From positions 124,001 to 188,000 of the forward strand of contig NZ_QGHL01000020.1 in assembly GCF_003171715.1 (NCBI RefSeq): a DNA stretch of 64,000 nucleotides, read 5' to 3'. Positions 46,548-54,923 of the stretch are shown here, piece after piece. Within the stretch, counting starts at the first letter, position 1. Each line of letters begins with the position of its first letter. Made by a program: the position numbers and the translations under genes. This stretch comes from Novosphingobium meiothermophilum. Its GTDB lineage: Bacteria > Pseudomonadota > Alphaproteobacteria > Sphingomonadales > Sphingomonadaceae. The notes under the pieces were generated by a model, which saw nothing but the letters and a program-made list of their open reading frames with translations, had not been told where the DNA came from and did not search any database.

Positions 46548-46623
46548 TGGTGGAGCCTAGCGGGATCGAACCGCTGACCTCCTGCATGCCATGCAGGCGC
46601 TCTCCCAGCTGAGCTAAGGCCCC
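46548..46623 (-). tRNA. tRNA-Ala (GGC)
   Basis: 76 nt on the minus strand. Acceptor GGGGCCT paired with AGGCTCC (a G-U pair), discriminator A and encoded CCA. Anticodon GGC at 46588-46590 (complement). Confidence 0.96.
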
Positions 46624-46792
46624 GTAATTCATCCGGCCTGTAATGGCATTTCAGACCGTTCCGGCGGATGTCTGTCGCCGGGAGCCGCGCCTCTAAGGGA
46701 GAGCTTCCCGGCTGACAAGACGCTTTTTTCAGGTCTGGCCATTTTTTTGCTACGGGGAAGACAAGCGCGGCCTTCTCCCGCAGCCGAAGAAC

Positions 46793-47110
46793 TCAGACCT
46801 CGTCGTCGTCGCCGTCGTGTCCGGGCACACCCAGATCGTCGTCGCCGCCAAGATCGACATCGTTGTCGGGCGAATCGCCGTCCTCGTCAATGTCGAGATC
46901 CTCATCGGCCAGATCGACGTCGGGCACGGCGTCGGCCTTCTCCTTCTGGATCTCCTCATAGGGGATCGGCTGCTTGGACTTGAGCACTGGCTCGGCGGTC
47001 CAGGTGTACTTGCACTCGACGCAGGTGATCGGGTCGGTATTGCCCAGATCGTAGAAGCGGGTGCCACACTTCGGACAACCGTGCTTGGCGCCCCATTCCG
47101 GCTTGACCAT
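46793..47110 (-). CDS. FYDLN acid domain protein (TIGR02300 family)
   Basis: 105 aa. The N-terminal zinc-ribbon CPKCGTRFYDLGNTDPITCVEC carries the FYDLN signature and four cysteines. The C-terminal 45 residues are almost all Asp/Glu/Gly. The family is alphaproteobacterial and its role is unknown; zinc binding plus an acidic tail suggests nucleic-acid or protein interaction. Divergent from aroA. Confidence 0.95.
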   Translation of the reverse strand: MVKPEWGAKHGCPKCGTRFYDLGNTDPITCVECKYTWTAEPVLKSKQPIPYEEIQKEKADAVPDVDLADEDLDIDEDGDSPDNDVDLGGDDDLGVPGHDGDDDEV

Positions 47111-47280
47111 GAAACTTCCTCAAGACTGGCCCGGCGCGGCAAAAGCGCCCGGCGGAGAAACTGCACGCTTGATGGGTCCGCACAACCGCGGAATCAAGAG
47201 AGCGCGCGCCTTGCCATAGCGGCGCGCTGCTGTCAAAAGCCGCGCGCTTTATTGGCCCTCCCCGTTTGGAAAGACCCGAC

Positions 47281-48627
47281 GTGTCCTCTCACGATACCAA
47301 CCAGATGCGTCCGCGCCGCTTCACTGCCAACGGCTCGCTGAAGGGCCGCATCCGCGTGCCCGGCGACAAATCGATCAGCCACCGCTCGATCATGCTCGGT
47401 GCGCTGGCTGTGGGCGAAACGCGGGTTACGGGCCTGCTGGAAGGCGAAGACGTGCTTTCCACTGCCGCCGCGATGCGGGCAATGGGTGCCACGATCGAAC
47501 GCGATGCCAAGGGCATGTGGCACGTTCATGGCGTTGGCGCAGGTGGTCTGCTCCAGCCGCAACAGGCGCTCGACATGGGCAATTCGGGCACGTCCACGCG
47601 GCTGCTCATGGGCCTTGTTGCCAGCCATCCGATTACCGCCACGTTCGTCGGCGATGCCTCGCTATCGAAGCGCCCGATGGGCAGGGTGATCGATCCTCTG
47701 TCGATGATGGGCGCACAGTTCACCGCCAGCCCCGGCGGGCGGCTTCCCCTTACCCTTCGCGGGATTTCCCCCGCAGTCCCGATCGAATACCGGCTGCCCG
47801 TGGCATCGGCGCAGGTGAAGAGCGCGGTGCTGCTGGCGGGGCTGAACACGCCGGGGATCACCACGGTGATCGAACCGATCCCCACGCGCGATCATTCCGA
47901 ACGGATGCTGCGCGGGTTCGGCGCCGAACTGACCGTCGATCTGGCAGATGACGGCACCCGCATCATCAGGGTGCGCGGGGAAGCCGAACTCACCCCGCAA
48001 GACATCGTGGTGCCGGGCGATCCTTCATCTGCTGCGTTCTTCGTCGTTGCCGCACTGCTTGTCGAAGGATCGGACCTCGTCATCGAGAACGTGGGCCTCA
48101 ACCCCACGCGCGCCGCGCTGTTCGATGTGCTGCGTCTGATGGGCGGGAACATCGAGGAAACGGACCGGCGCGATGTCGGCGGCGAACCGGTGGCCGATCT
48201 GCGCGTGCGCCATTCGGTGCTGACAGGAATCGAGGTCGATCCCGCTGTCGTGCCCAGCATGGTCGACGAGTTCCCTATCCTTTTCGTCGCCGCCGCGCTC
48301 GCACAGGGCCGCACCGTAACCACCGGCCTTGAAGAGCTGCGTGTGAAGGAAAGTGACCGGATCAGCGCCATGCGCGCCGCCCTGGAACTTGCCGGTGCAA
48401 CCGTTACTGAAACCGAGGACGGCCTCATCATCGACGGCACCGGCGGCGAGCTTCTGCCCGGCACGGCCGACGGCGCAAGCGTCGTCACGCACCTTGATCA
48501 CCGGATCGCCATGAGCATGGCGATTGCCGGGCTTGTAAGCCGCAGCGGGGTGAGCGTGGACGATACGCGCCCCATCGCCACCAGCTTCCCGATATTCGAA
48601 AGCCTGCTGGAAAGCGCGGCAGCCTGA
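47281..48627 (+). CDS. aroA: 3-phosphoshikimate 1-carboxyvinyltransferase (class II EPSP synthase)
   Basis: 448 aa. PEP-dependent EPSP formation in the shikimate pathway. It resembles the class II enzymes: PGDKSISHRSIMLGALA, ASAQVKSAVLLAGLN, PTRDHSERMLRGFGA, VPGDPSSAAFF and THLDHRIAMSMAI. The segment LDMGNSGTSTRL carries Gly where the CP4-type tolerant enzyme has Ala (Ala100 in GNAATGCR). GTG 47281, with GGAAAG before it, is preferred over the TTG at 47266. Overlaps the next gene TGATG. Confidence 0.96.
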   Translation: MSSHDTNQMRPRRFTANGSLKGRIRVPGDKSISHRSIMLGALAVGETRVTGLLEGEDVLSTAAAMRAMGATIERDAKGMWHVHGVGAGGLLQPQQALDMGNSGTSTRLLMGLVASHPITATFVGDASLSKRPMGRVIDPLSMMGAQFTASPGGRLPLTLRGISPAVPIEYRLPVASAQVKSAVLLAGLNTPGITTVIEPIPTRDHSERMLRGFGAELTVDLADDGTRIIRVRGEAELTPQDIVVPGDPSSAAFFVVAALLVEGSDLVIENVGLNPTRAALFDVLRLMGGNIEETDRRDVGGEPVADLRVRHSVLTGIEVDPAVVPSMVDEFPILFVAAALAQGRTVTTGLEELRVKESDRISAMRAALELAGATVTETEDGLIIDGTGGELLPGTADGASVVTHLDHRIAMSMAIAGLVSRSGVSVDDTRPIATSFPIFESLLESAAA

Positions 48628-48881
48628 TGGACCCGACAATGGCCAACGTCATCGGCTTTTGCGGCACGGCCTGCATCGTTCTTGCCTATGGCTACGTGAC
48701 CAAGGTCGCACAGCCCAATCCCTTCGTGCAGCACGGTGTCAACCTGCTGGGCGCGGCGCTGCTCACGATCTCGCTGTTGGTCAACATGAATCCCGCCTCG
48801 TTCGTGCTGGAGTTCTTCTGGGCGGCCATTGCCATCTGGGGGCTGGTCAAGGCATTCCGCAGCCGGAGATTGCACAAGTGA
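48627..48881 (+). CDS. Small membrane protein, CBU_0592-type
   Basis: 84 aa, about three hydrophobic segments (IGFCGTACIVLAYGYV, VNLLGAALLTISLLVNM, EFFWAAIAIWGLV). The gene order aroA-this-cmk is conserved in related genomes. Function unknown. ATG overlaps the aroA stop as TGATG and its stop overlaps the cmk GTG. Confidence 0.85.
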   Translation: MDPTMANVIGFCGTACIVLAYGYVTKVAQPNPFVQHGVNLLGAALLTISLLVNMNPASFVLEFFWAAIAIWGLVKAFRSRRLHK

Positions 48882-49507
48882 TCATTGCCGTCGATGGCCC
48901 GACCGCATCGGGCAAGGGCACCATTGCCAAGGCGCTTGCCGCACATTTCGGGCTGCCGCACCTCGATACCGGGCTGCTCTACCGCGCAGTCGGGCGGCAA
49001 GTTTTCCTGAACGGCGGCAACCCGGATGATCCGGCCGACGCGCTTGCCGCTTGTACCTTTCCTGAAAGCCTGCTTGATGATCCCGAACTGCGGACCGAGG
49101 AAACAGGGGGCTACGCCAGCCGCGTTTCGGTGCACCCTGCGGTCCGTGCCGCACTTCTTGCCCGCCAGCAGGCTTTCGCCAACCAGCCAGGCGGCGCTGT
49201 CCTCGACGGCCGCGATATCGCCACCGTCATCGCTCCGCACGCCGACGCCAAGCTTTTCGTCACCGCCAGCGTATCGGCACGCGCCCTGCGCCGCTGGATG
49301 GAGATGAAAGGGCTGGGCAAGGACGTCGAACGCGCCGAAATCGAAGCAGACCTCGCAGCCCGCGACGAACGCGACCGCAACCGCCCCGAGGCTCCGCTAC
49401 GTCAGGCCGAAGGCGCCGCGCTGCTGGATACGTCGAACCTGACCAGGGAAATGGCGGTGGCGACAGCAATTGCGCTGGTGGAGAAGCAGGTGGCCGCGCG
49501 GGGGTAA
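48878..49507 (+). CDS. cmk: Cytidylate kinase
   Basis: 209 aa. P-loop GPTASGKGTIAK, substrate-binding LDTGLLYRAVG and DGRDIATVI are typical of Cmk. It phosphorylates CMP/dCMP. GTG 48878 is preceded by CCGGAG and overlaps the stop of the upstream membrane protein. It precedes rpsA, a common arrangement. Confidence 0.96.
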   Translation: MIIAVDGPTASGKGTIAKALAAHFGLPHLDTGLLYRAVGRQVFLNGGNPDDPADALAACTFPESLLDDPELRTEETGGYASRVSVHPAVRAALLARQQAFANQPGGAVLDGRDIATVIAPHADAKLFVTASVSARALRRWMEMKGLGKDVERAEIEADLAARDERDRNRPEAPLRQAEGAALLDTSNLTREMAVATAIALVEKQVAARG

Positions 49508-49786
49508 TCGGGTGCGCGGTTGACTGCGCAGCACGCACGATAACGAACCGACCAGTGCCCTCCGCTAAAGCCAAGCAGCCCGCATTTTCCTTGCTTTTCC
49601 GGCCCTGTGCGCCTAAGCGCCGCCCGTCCGTGATGGCTCGTGTCTGAGCGGATGCCCCCGCCAGCATTCGGCTCCGGGGGCGGTTCGGCCCTTTTTGGCC
49701 CGCGCACCGCATGGGGCGGAGCGTGGAGGAAAGACCGGCGGAAACAACCGCCTGGCCGGAATACTTGCAAACAGGAAGCTTGAACA
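49508..49786 (+). promoter_or_regulatory. rpsA leader region
   Basis: 279 nt between cmk and rpsA. It holds a TTGACT at 49520-49525 (weak spacing to a downstream ATAACG), and a 7-bp GC stem GCCCCCG/CGGGGGC (49654-49660 with 49675-49681) followed by GGTTCGGCCCTTTTTGGCC, which looks like a terminator or attenuator. The Shine-Dalgarno is AGGAAG just before ATG 49787. S1 autoregulates its own leader in E. coli; whether this hairpin does so here is unknown. Confidence 0.5.
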
Positions 49787-51493
49787 ATGGCTACCAATCC
49801 GACGCGCGACGATTTCGCCGCGCTGCTTGACGAATCGCTTGGCGGCGCCGCCAACGGCGGCTTTGAAGGCCGCGTCGTCAAGGGCACCATCACCGCCATC
49901 GAAAACGACAAGGCCGTCATCGACGTAGGCCTGAAGAGCGAGGGCCGCGTTGCCCTGCGCGAATTTGCCGCTCCCGGCCAGCCGCACGGCCTCAAGGTCG
50001 GCGATGAAGTCGAAGTCTATGTCGACCGCGTCGAGAACGCCGACGGCGAGGCCATGCTCTCGCGCGACCGCGCCCGCCGCGAAGCCGCATGGGACAAGCT
50101 CGAAAACGAATTCGGCGAAGGCAAGCGCGTCGAAGGCGTGATCTTCGGCCGCGTGAAGGGTGGCTTCACCGTTGACCTCGACGGCGCCGTGGCGTTCCTC
50201 CCCGGCTCGCAGGTCGACATCCGCCCGGTGCGCGATGTCACCCCGCTGATGGACATGCCCCAGCCCTTCCAGATCCTCAAGATGGACCGCCGCCGCGGCA
50301 ACATCGTCGTTTCGCGCCGTGCGGTGCTCGAAGAAACCCGCGCAGAACAGCGTTCGGGCCTGATCCAGAACCTCAAGGAAGGCCAGATCATCGACGGTGT
50401 GGTCAAGAACATCACCGATTACGGCGCGTTCGTGGACCTGGGCGGCATCGACGGCCTGCTCCACGTGACGGACATGAGCTACAAGCGCGTCAACCACCCG
50501 TCGGAAGTCATTGCCATCGGCGATACCGTCAAGGTGCAGATCATCCGCATCAATCAGGACACGCAGCGCATCAGCCTTGGCATGAAGCAGCTTGAAAGCG
50601 ATCCGTGGGATGGCGTGGCCGCCAAGTATCCGGTGGGTGCAAAGCTTTCGGGCGTTGTCACCAACATCACCGAATATGGCGCGTTCGTGGAACTGGAAGC
50701 CGGCATCGAAGGCCTTGTCCACGTTTCGGAAATGTCCTGGACCAAGAAGAACGTCCACCCCGGCAAGATCGTTTCGACGAGCCAGGAAGTCGACGTCATG
50801 GTTCTGGAAGTCGACAGCGACAAGCGCCGCATCAGCCTTGGTCTCAAGCAGGCCCAGCAGAACCCGTGGGAAGCCTTCGCCGAGAAGCACCCGGTCGGGT
50901 CGGTCGTGGAAGGCGAAGTCAAGAATGCCACCGAGTTCGGCCTATTCATCGGTCTGGACGGCGACGTGGACGGCATGGTCCACATGTCGGATATCGCATG
51001 GGGCATTTCGGGCGAGGACGCACTGGCCCTGCACCGCAAGGGCGAGCAGGTTTCGGCCGTGGTTCTTGATGTGGACGTCGAGAAGGAACGCATCAGCCTT
51101 GGCATGAAGCAGCTCGAAAAGGGCGCTCCGGCTGCTGGCGGCGCCTCGGCTGCCGGCGCGGGCTCTCTGCGCCGCGGCGAAGTTGTCACCGTCACCGTCC
51201 TCGAAGTGCGCGATGGCGGCCTCGAAGTGCAGGCTGGCGAAGACGGCGCGACCGGCTTCATCAAGCGCTCGGATCTCGGCCGTGACCGCGACGAGCAGCG
51301 TCCTGACCGTTTCCAGGTCGGCCAGAAGGTTGATGCCATGGTCACCGGGTTCGACCGTTCGAAGAAACCGAACTTCTCGATCAAGGCACGCCAGCTCGCC
51401 GAAGAGAAGGAAGCCGTGGAACAGTATGGCTCCTCGGATGCCGGCGCCTCGCTGGGCGACATCCTCGGTGCGGCGCTGAAGGCCCGCAACTGA
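49787..51493 (+). CDS. rpsA: 30S ribosomal protein S1
   Basis: 568 aa. Six S1/OB motifs; the strongest repeats show the YGAFVDLGGIDGLLHVTDMSY and YGAFVELEAGIEGLVHVSEMS patterns with SLGMKQL/SLGLKQA between them. It binds mRNA leader sequences on the small subunit and is essential. Follows cmk; a terminator follows. Confidence 0.97.
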   Translation: MATNPTRDDFAALLDESLGGAANGGFEGRVVKGTITAIENDKAVIDVGLKSEGRVALREFAAPGQPHGLKVGDEVEVYVDRVENADGEAMLSRDRARREAAWDKLENEFGEGKRVEGVIFGRVKGGFTVDLDGAVAFLPGSQVDIRPVRDVTPLMDMPQPFQILKMDRRRGNIVVSRRAVLEETRAEQRSGLIQNLKEGQIIDGVVKNITDYGAFVDLGGIDGLLHVTDMSYKRVNHPSEVIAIGDTVKVQIIRINQDTQRISLGMKQLESDPWDGVAAKYPVGAKLSGVVTNITEYGAFVELEAGIEGLVHVSEMSWTKKNVHPGKIVSTSQEVDVMVLEVDSDKRRISLGLKQAQQNPWEAFAEKHPVGSVVEGEVKNATEFGLFIGLDGDVDGMVHMSDIAWGISGEDALALHRKGEQVSAVVLDVDVEKERISLGMKQLEKGAPAAGGASAAGAGSLRRGEVVTVTVLEVRDGGLEVQAGEDGATGFIKRSDLGRDRDEQRPDRFQVGQKVDAMVTGFDRSKKPNFSIKARQLAEEKEAVEQYGSSDAGASLGDILGAALKARN

Positions 51494-51500
51494 GCATCGA

Positions 51501-51566
51501 GCCTCTCCGCAAGGGAGGCTTGAAGCAAGGCCCGTCCGGAGCGATCCGGGCGGGCTTTTGCTTTGT
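51501..51566 (+). terminator. Tandem hairpins ending rpsA
   Basis: First a small stem-loop (51501-51519), then a strong one AAGGCCCGTCCGGA (51527-51540) with TCCGGGCGGGCTT (51545-51557), loop GCGA, followed by TTGCTTTG. Confidence 0.85.
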
Positions 51567-51596
51567 TTGACGCCCGCGCGGCGCTAAGCTGCGCCC

Positions 51597-52361
51597 ATGA
51601 CGACAGAGATCCACCAGTTCCCCTGCCTCGCCGACAACTACGGTTTCCTGGTGCATGATGCCGCCAGTGGCGAAACTGCCTGCATCGATACGCCCGATGC
51701 CGGGGCCTGCCTGCGCGAAGCCGATGCGAAAGGCTGGCGGATCACGCAGATCTGGAACACGCACTGGCACCCGGATCATGCGGGCGGCAACGAAGCCATC
51801 AAGGCGGCAACGGGGTGCATGGTGGTCGCGCCAGCAGGAGATGCAGCGCGGATAGCCGGAATTGACCGGCAGGTAGCCCATGGCGATGTGATTGCACTGG
51901 GTTCAATCAGCGCCAACGTCATCGATGTGGGCGGGCACACGCTGGGGCACATTGCCTATCATCTGCCTGAGGCGAACGGGGCCTTCGTTGGCGATTCCCT
52001 GTTTCCGCTGGGCTGCGGGCGCATGTTCGAGGGCACCGCGCTGCAGTTCTGGGCGAGCCTCCTGCGCCTGAAGGCCCTGCCCCCTGAAACGACGCTTTAC
52101 AGCGCGCACGAATATACGCTCTCGAACGCGCGCTTCGCCATCTTCGCCGATCCGGACAATGACGCACTTCGTGCCTATGCGCAGAATGTAGCGGCAAGGC
52201 GCGAGCGGGGTGAGTGGACAGTGCCCACAACGCTCGCCGCAGAACTGGCCGCGAACCCCTTTCTGCGTGCCGATGCGCCAGACATGGCAGCACGCTGGGG
52301 CGGCGAATCTCCTGTCGAGACATTCGCCGCCCTGCGCGCTGCGAAGGACACTTTCCGCTAG
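51597..52361 (+). CDS. gloB: Hydroxyacylglutathione hydrolase (glyoxalase II)
   Basis: 254 aa. Metallo-beta-lactamase fold with THWHPDHAGG metal motif, GHTLGHIAY, FVGDSLF and a later SAHEYTLSNARF typical of glyoxalase II. It releases lactate and glutathione from S-lactoylglutathione in methylglyoxal detoxification. LacI regulator begins 40 nt after its stop. Confidence 0.95.
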   Translation: MTTEIHQFPCLADNYGFLVHDAASGETACIDTPDAGACLREADAKGWRITQIWNTHWHPDHAGGNEAIKAATGCMVVAPAGDAARIAGIDRQVAHGDVIALGSISANVIDVGGHTLGHIAYHLPEANGAFVGDSLFPLGCGRMFEGTALQFWASLLRLKALPPETTLYSAHEYTLSNARFAIFADPDNDALRAYAQNVAARRERGEWTVPTTLAAELAANPFLRADAPDMAARWGGESPVETFAALRAAKDTFR

Positions 52362-52401
52362 CGCCGATCCTGCTAAAGCGGCAGTTGACTGGGGGAAACG
52401 C

Positions 52402-53430
52402 ATGGCCGGCGACAGGAAGATCATCCGCGTAACGTCTTTCGACGTGGCCGAGGCCGCGGGCGTAAGCCAATCGACCGTCAGCCGCGCCCTTGCGGGCGAT
52501 ACCTCGATCAGCGAACCGACACGTCTGCGAGTGATCGAGGCAGCGCGGCGGCTGAACTATCAGGTTGACGAGAACGCGGCGCGCCTGCGACGCGGTCGCA
52601 CGGGCACCTTGGCCGTGGTCATGATCTGCCGTGAGGGGCAGGATCGCAAGGACATCAACCCCTTCTATTTCTCATTGCTCGGCAGTGTCTGCGCGGCGGC
52701 CTCCGCGCGCGGATACGAGACTCTGGTTTCCTTTCAGGATGCACCGGAGAACTTCTGGGGGCACTTCCAGGAACGGCGCAAGGCCGACGGAATGATCGTG
52801 ATCGGCACAACCACGAACACCGCCGCATGGGACTATTTCCGGAACATGCCCGATGGCACAAACTGGACCTGCTGGGGCGCGCCTGACAACGACCTGCCAT
52901 GGGTCCGCAGCGACAACCTTTCGGGGGCAACACTCGCCACGCGGCATCTGCTTGTGCGCGGCTACCGACAGATCGTTTGCATCGGCTCCGCTACGTCGCC
53001 CCAGCGCCAGTTTCAGGAACGCTACGAAGGCTATGCCGAAGCCATGCGCTCTGCCGGTCTGGAGCCGCGCCTGCAACAGGTCGAAAGCGGCCTCGCCCGT
53101 GAAGAGCAGGGACGCCGCGCTGCAATCGCTCTGGCCCAAAACGGGGAGCCGTTCGACGCGATCTTTGCAGTATGCGATGAAATGGCGCTCGGTGCGCTGA
53201 AGGAGCTTACCGCGCGCGGCTTCGCCATTCCGGATAAAGTGGGAATCATCGGGTTCGACGGCATCCGGGCCGGCGCTTGGTCCACCCCGCCCCTCACCTC
53301 AATCGAGCCTGACTTCCAGATGGCAGGAGCACTGTTGGTGGAGCAGCTTCTGGCGAAGATCAACGGCACCGAGGGGTCAGGACGGCGCGTGCCCGTCAGA
53401 CTGGTTATCCGGGGATCTACCCGTCCCTGA
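52402..53430 (+). CDS. LacI family transcriptional regulator
   Basis: 342 aa. HTH near residues 10-33 (TSFDVAEAAGVSQSTVSRALAG) with hinge, then a periplasmic-binding-type effector domain (VVMICREGQDRKDINPFYF; IIGFDGIRAGAWSTPPLTSI near the end). The ligand is probably a sugar or purine derivative; no operon partner lies next to it. ATG 52402 follows GGGGGAAACGC. Confidence 0.92.
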   Translation: MAGDRKIIRVTSFDVAEAAGVSQSTVSRALAGDTSISEPTRLRVIEAARRLNYQVDENAARLRRGRTGTLAVVMICREGQDRKDINPFYFSLLGSVCAAASARGYETLVSFQDAPENFWGHFQERRKADGMIVIGTTTNTAAWDYFRNMPDGTNWTCWGAPDNDLPWVRSDNLSGATLATRHLLVRGYRQIVCIGSATSPQRQFQERYEGYAEAMRSAGLEPRLQQVESGLAREEQGRRAAIALAQNGEPFDAIFAVCDEMALGALKELTARGFAIPDKVGIIGFDGIRAGAWSTPPLTSIEPDFQMAGALLVEQLLAKINGTEGSGRRVPVRLVIRGSTRP

Positions 53431-53463
53431 GAAGCTTGACTGCCAATCTCCAGCTGAATCAAG

Positions 53464-53498
53464 AAGCCCCTCCTGGCCTTGAGCCGGAAGGGGCTTTC
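53464..53498. terminator. Terminator between the LacI gene and the Fo operon
   Basis: 8-bp stem AAGCCCCT (53464-53471) with AGGGGCTT (53489-53496), extended by weaker pairs inside, then TC. It lies between convergent genes and could serve both. Confidence 0.65.
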
Positions 53499-53531
53499 AT
53501 GATTTTGAGCGGTGATCCTGACGCCAGCGGC

Positions 53532-54083
53532 TCAGTTCACCAGACCAGCGATGGCCGTATCAACCAAGGCCTTGTCCGCTCCGGCAGAATGGTTCCTGGC
53601 GATGAGGTCGCGCGCGGCAGAGGCAGCCGCTTCGGCTGCCTTGACGCGCAGATCATCCACGGCAGCGCGTTCGGCAGCAGCGATCTTGTCGGCAGCCATC
53701 TTTTCACGGCGCGCAATCACGGCTGCAGTGTCCGCCTCAGCCTTGGCGACAATGGCAGCAGCTTCGCTCTTCGCGTGCTCAACCATGGCAGCCGCATCCT
53801 TTTCGGCATTGGCGATCTTGGCGGCGTATTCGGCACGCAGCTTTTCCGCTTCGGCGCGGAGCGCCTTGGCTTCGTCAAGCTGCTTGCGGATTGCGTCGAT
53901 CTGCTTGTCCAGTCCGCCCACAATCAGGCCCGGCACCTTCTTGTAAACAAGGATGCCAAGGAAAATCAGCATGGCGAGTGCGACCCACGCACCCGGCCCC
54001 AGGCCAAGCGCGGAAGGTTCGACGTGATGCTCTGCGGCGGCGCCGTGTTCCACCACCGCGGTTGTTTCGGCGTGGTCAGCCAT
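53532..54083 (-). CDS. atpF: ATP synthase Fo subunit b
   Basis: 183 aa. An N-terminal part includes one transmembrane segment (GPGAWVALAMLIFLGILVYK) and then a long Ala/Lys/Glu-rich helix (peripheral stalk). The last 10 residues are DTAIAGLVN-like, as in alphaproteobacterial b. Its ATG overlaps the b' stop by 8 nt. The b subunit links Fo to F1 as stator. Confidence 0.93.
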   Translation of the reverse strand: MADHAETTAVVEHGAAAEHHVEPSALGLGPGAWVALAMLIFLGILVYKKVPGLIVGGLDKQIDAIRKQLDEAKALRAEAEKLRAEYAAKIANAEKDAAAMVEHAKSEAAAIVAKAEADTAAVIARREKMAADKIAAAERAAVDDLRVKAAEAAASAARDLIARNHSAGADKALVDTAIAGLVN

Positions 54084-54570
54084 GCGCAAGAACTCCCTTA
54101 ACGGCGGCCTGTGCTTCCTCGGCAGGGATCGACAGGCCGGCGAGGCGGCTCGCGATATCCTGCGCGGCTTCGGCGGCAACACCTTCCACTTCGGCCAGCG
54201 CGGCAGCGCGAGCAGCGGAGATGCGGGCTTCAGCGGCCGTCACGGTTTCGTCAATCCGAGCCGAAGCGGCGGCAAGCTTGGCGTCCGTGGCCTTGGCCGC
54301 GTCAGCCTTGGCGGCAGCGATCAGGCCTTGCGCTTCGGCGCGCTGCCTGTTTGCCTGCGCGCGCCATGCCTCTTCCTCGGCATCGGCGGCGGCCCGTGCG
54401 GCTTCGGCAGCGGCAAGGTCGTCGGCGATCTGCTTGTCGCGGCCGTCCATCGTGGCAACGACCTTGGGCAGCATGCCCCGGCCGATCACGAAAAAGACAA
54501 TGCCGAAGAACACCAGCAACCAGAAGATCTGGCTGGAATAGGTGGTGGCAAGCTGTTCAATCTGAGGCAT
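54076..54570 (-). CDS. atpF': ATP synthase Fo subunit b'
   Basis: 164 aa. One N-terminal membrane segment (SSQIFWLLVFFGIVFFVIGRGMLPKV-type) and a long charged helix. Duplicated b and b' genes are usual in alphaproteobacteria and photosynthetic bacteria, where they form a heterodimeric stalk. Follows atpE with a 76-nt gap that contains two hairpins. Confidence 0.92.
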   Translation of the reverse strand: MPQIEQLATTYSSQIFWLLVFFGIVFFVIGRGMLPKVVATMDGRDKQIADDLAAAEAARAAADAEEEAWRAQANRQRAEAQGLIAAAKADAAKATDAKLAAASARIDETVTAAEARISAARAAALAEVEGVAAEAAQDIASRLAGLSIPAEEAQAAVKGVLAHG

Positions 54571-54592
54571 CGCGGTTGTCCGGGCGTCAGGC

Positions 54593-54612
54593 GGCCGGGG
54601 TAAACCCCGGCC
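54593..54612. other. GC hairpin between atpE and atpF'
   Basis: Perfect 8-bp stem GGCCGGGG (54593-54600) with CCCCGGCC (54605-54612), tetraloop TAAA (plus strand). No T-run follows on the minus strand, so it is more likely an RNA-stabilising or attenuating element than a terminator. Confidence 0.65.
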
Positions 54613-54634
54613 AGCATTTCAACAATCTGTGACG

Positions 54635-54658
54635 TTCGTTGCCGGATCAGGCAACGAA
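54635..54658. other. Hairpin spanning the atpE stop codon
   Basis: Perfect 9-bp inverted repeat TTCGTTGCC (54635-54643) with GGCAACGAA (54650-54658) around 6 nt that include the atpE stop. It can fold over the end of the coding region. Confidence 0.65.
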
Positions 54659-54874
54659 GATCAGGATCATCGCGACGACGAACGAGAGCAGGCCCAGAAG
54701 TTCGGCAGCGGCGAAGCCGATGAAAAGGCGGCCCTGCTGACCGTCGGCAGCGCCGGGGTTGCGCAGCGCGCCTTCAAGGAACTTGGCAAACACGTTGCCC
54801 ACGCCGAGCGAGGCGAGACCGGCGCCAACAGCGGCGAGACCAGCACCGAGCAGCTTTGCGCTTTCTGCGTCCAT
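54647..54874 (-). CDS. atpE: ATP synthase Fo subunit c
   Basis: 75 aa, two hydrophobic helices joined by a polar loop (RNPGAADGQQGR). The essential carboxylate is Glu58 in GFAAAELLGLLS, so the ring is H+-type by default. The rotor uses many copies per complex. The gap upstream of atpB is 49 nt. Confidence 0.97.
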   Translation of the reverse strand: MDAESAKLLGAGLAAVGAGLASLGVGNVFAKFLEGALRNPGAADGQQGRLFIGFAAAELLGLLSFVVAMILIFVA

Positions 54875-54923
54875 GTCAAAAAACTCCTTTGATCAAATCC
54901 GAATGGATAAAGTGTTGCGGTTA

